From: Micavibrio_A sp041655955
Lineage (GTDB): Bacteria; Pseudomonadota; Alphaproteobacteria; Micavibrionales; Micavibrionaceae
Reading direction: 5' to 3'
DNA length: 64,000 nt
Assembly (NCBI GenBank): GCA_041655955.1
Contig: JBBAEN010000001.1
Span: 558,001-622,000, forward strand
Shown: positions 62,841-64,000 of the stretch, in pieces
Numbering within the stretch: position 1 is the stretch's first letter
Layout of the letters: each line of letters opens with the position of its first letter
The notes under the pieces: model-generated
Told to the model about the DNA's origin: nothing
The model's input: only the letters and a program-made list of their open reading frames with translations
The model's database searches: none
Translations under genes and position numbers: made by a program

Positions 62841-63429
62841 TGGTCGGAGAATTTTTCGCCCGTTCCCATTCGGGCTTCTCCATATCCGATTTGCGCGTCA
62901 TAAGCCCGGCGCCCAAAACCTTGTACTCTTTATTATCGCTGCCGACCCCGTAAACACTTACATGGGCCGTATGATGCGGCGGGTATGGGATGCTTGGATA
63001 CGCCCCCATGATGCCTTCTTTTACAGGATCGCCCGATGAATATTTCTCTTCGACAACGATTTTTGTAATCGCTATATCGGATGAAACAAAACTTGTATTG
63101 CCGGAAAAGCCCATTCCTCGATCCAGCGATTTCGTCAGCTTCATTTTGACCGGCTTTTCACTTTCCGGATAATCGGGATTTTCGCCAGTCGAACGAACAG
63201 TCACTTCATAGTAAGATCCTATGCTCGCCGGTTTCTTTTCACTGCCTTCGTTTTCGGCTTTATAATGAAGAAGGACGCCATCTTTCTTCTCAAGCGTCGC
63301 TTCAAAACCTTTTACATTGATTTCAAGCACGGGGGCCTCAACGCGAATGCCATTTCGCCGGTTGCTGCCTTCTATGCTGCTTCCCTTAAAAATACCTCGC
63401 AGATTGGAAACGAGATTGGATAAATTCAT
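62827..63429 (-). CDS. Uncharacterised protein, AT-rich gene
   Basis: A 200-residue protein without signal or membrane helix, mainly polar, with beta-type pattern (VLEINVKGFEATLEKKDG and TGENPDYPESEKPVKMKL). AGGAGAG precedes the ATG at 63429. It is convergent with hisS, overlapping by 14 bases, and looks more AT-rich than neighbours, which could hint at recent acquisition. Family unknown. Confidence 0.6.
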   Translation of the reverse strand: MNLSNLVSNLRGIFKGSSIEGSNRRNGIRVEAPVLEINVKGFEATLEKKDGVLLHYKAENEGSEKKPASIGSYYEVTVRSTGENPDYPESEKPVKMKLTKSLDRGMGFSGNTSFVSSDIAITKIVVEEKYSSGDPVKEGIMGAYPSIPYPPHHTAHVSVYGVGSDNKEYKVLGAGLMTRKSDMEKPEWERAKNSPTINYL

Positions 63430-63527
63430 AATAACTCTCCTACACATTAACTTATGGAAACGAAATTAGGCTGGTTGGATCGGATACGTCAAGCTATAAA
63501 ACTATTAAGAACAACGAGGCTTCCACC

Positions 63528-64000
63528 ATGCGCCATTTCCTGCCCATCCTGACGGTTCTTCTAACCCTTGCGTCGCCATCGCAGGCAGAGGAAAAAAAGC
63601 CGGAAGAAATAGCCCCCACCACCCCCGCCGAAAATGCGGGCCGCTTCGCGCCTGATTTTTGCGATTTTGAAATCACCTTCCCCGAAGCGCCCGCCGCCGC
63701 GCAAAAATGCGTTCCCGGCGCGCAATGCTATGACGTGCAAAGCTATACGATGGTTTACGATCTGCGCACCACCGTGGATATCTCCATAACCTGCACCCCC
63801 CTGACACCCGAAGCCGCGAAGCAATATAGCGAGCCTGTGATGAAGGCGGCGCTTGCGGGCATGATCGATAATAGGAGACTCAGCACCCACGATATCCGTT
63901 TTGAAAAAATGGAAAACGGCACGAAGAGTGCGGCGATTACCGGCGTCGGCAAAACGGGCCGGCAGGACAAGATTTATTCGGCCCAGATCTGGGTCGGGCC
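63528..64000 (+). CDS. Secreted protein, truncated at window end
   Basis: The first 157 residues of an exported protein with a signal peptide (residues 1-20, ASPSQA|EE). The mature part begins with a Pro/Glu/Lys-rich segment and then FCDFEITFPEAP, with cysteine pairs QKCV...QCYD, and a conserved-looking SYTMVYDLRTTVDISITC. The frame is open to the right edge. Family not identified. Confidence 0.65.
   Translation, partial: MRHFLPILTVLLTLASPSQAEEKKPEEIAPTTPAENAGRFAPDFCDFEITFPEAPAAAQKCVPGAQCYDVQSYTMVYDLRTTVDISITCTPLTPEAAKQYSEPVMKAALAGMIDNRRLSTHDIRFEKMENGTKSAAITGVGKTGRQDKIYSAQIWVG

Overview
This window reads as a chromosomal segment of an alphaproteobacterium. No 16S rRNA is present, so the placement rests on gene content and order typical of that class: prfA-prmC-DUF4167, ispG next to a RodZ-like helix-turn-helix protein, lysC-ubiG, a HIG1-domain gene ahead of etfBA, a DUF3426 zinc-ribbon gene divergent from ftsEX, plsC-DUF2125, ppiC divergent from secA, aroK-aroB near xerD and accA, and BolA/J-domain/cobS/cobT. 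The lean gene set and prepilin-like proteins would suit a Rhodospirillales- or Micavibrio-like lineage; that is an inference. Base composition is GC-rich, with AT-rich pockets around 5.9-6.6, 16.5-16.7, 20.7-20.9 and 62.8-63.4 kb.

Layout. 0-5.6 kb (+): a secreted Cys-rich protein, a DMT exporter, gatB, a fatty-acid desaturase overlapping a small PLP-fold protein, and a TerD-domain protein. 5.6-6.6 kb: tRNA-Ser(GCT) between two small membrane proteins. 6.7-9.9 kb: a minus-strand cassette of phosphoribosyltransferase, nucleoside hydrolase and IMPase-like phosphatase, divergent from a TrpR-like regulator, with a perfect palindrome in the shared upstream region. 10-16.5 kb: flippase, stress protein, Mur ligase, lipoprotein, and a secreted seven-repeat propeller coupled to a lipoprotein gene. 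17-19.6 kb: clpB. 20.2-24.4 kb (-): DUF4167, prmC, prfA and a membrane protein preceded by an elaborate structured-RNA candidate. 24.5-28.6 kb (-): ispG, small genes, RodZ-like, lysC. 28.6-32.6 kb: ubiG, three orphan genes, HIG1, etfB, etfA. 33-35.3 kb: pentapeptide-repeat protein, TlpA-like thioredoxin, LptM-like lipoprotein. 35.5-42.8 kb: DUF3426, ftsE-ftsX-YdcF-plsC-DUF2125, tyrA, chorismate mutase. 43-44 kb: a type IV prepilin followed by a 40-bp tandem repeat. 44.2-49.6 kb: methyltransferase, mutT, ppiC, secA. 49.6-55.8 kb: aroB, aroK, a helical-repeat protein, xerD, accA. 55.9-64 kb: orphan genes, BolA, J-domain protein, cobS, cobT, hisS and a truncated secreted protein.

Most of the window is housekeeping: translation (gatB, prfA, prmC, hisS), cell envelope and division (ftsEX, plsC, Mur ligase, secA, RodZ-like), cofactor and aromatic metabolism (ispG, ubiG, aroKB, chorismate mutase, tyrA, cobST) and proteostasis (clpB, ppiC). 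The most interesting parts are the nucleoside-salvage cassette with its palindrome, the structured RNA with a ribosome-site-sequestering hairpin at 24 kb, several tandem-repeat tracts, and very small genes lying between conserved ones. Several amino-acid genes that I recall at these loci in relatives (argH/lysA, argJ, a hisC-type aminotransferase) are not here.
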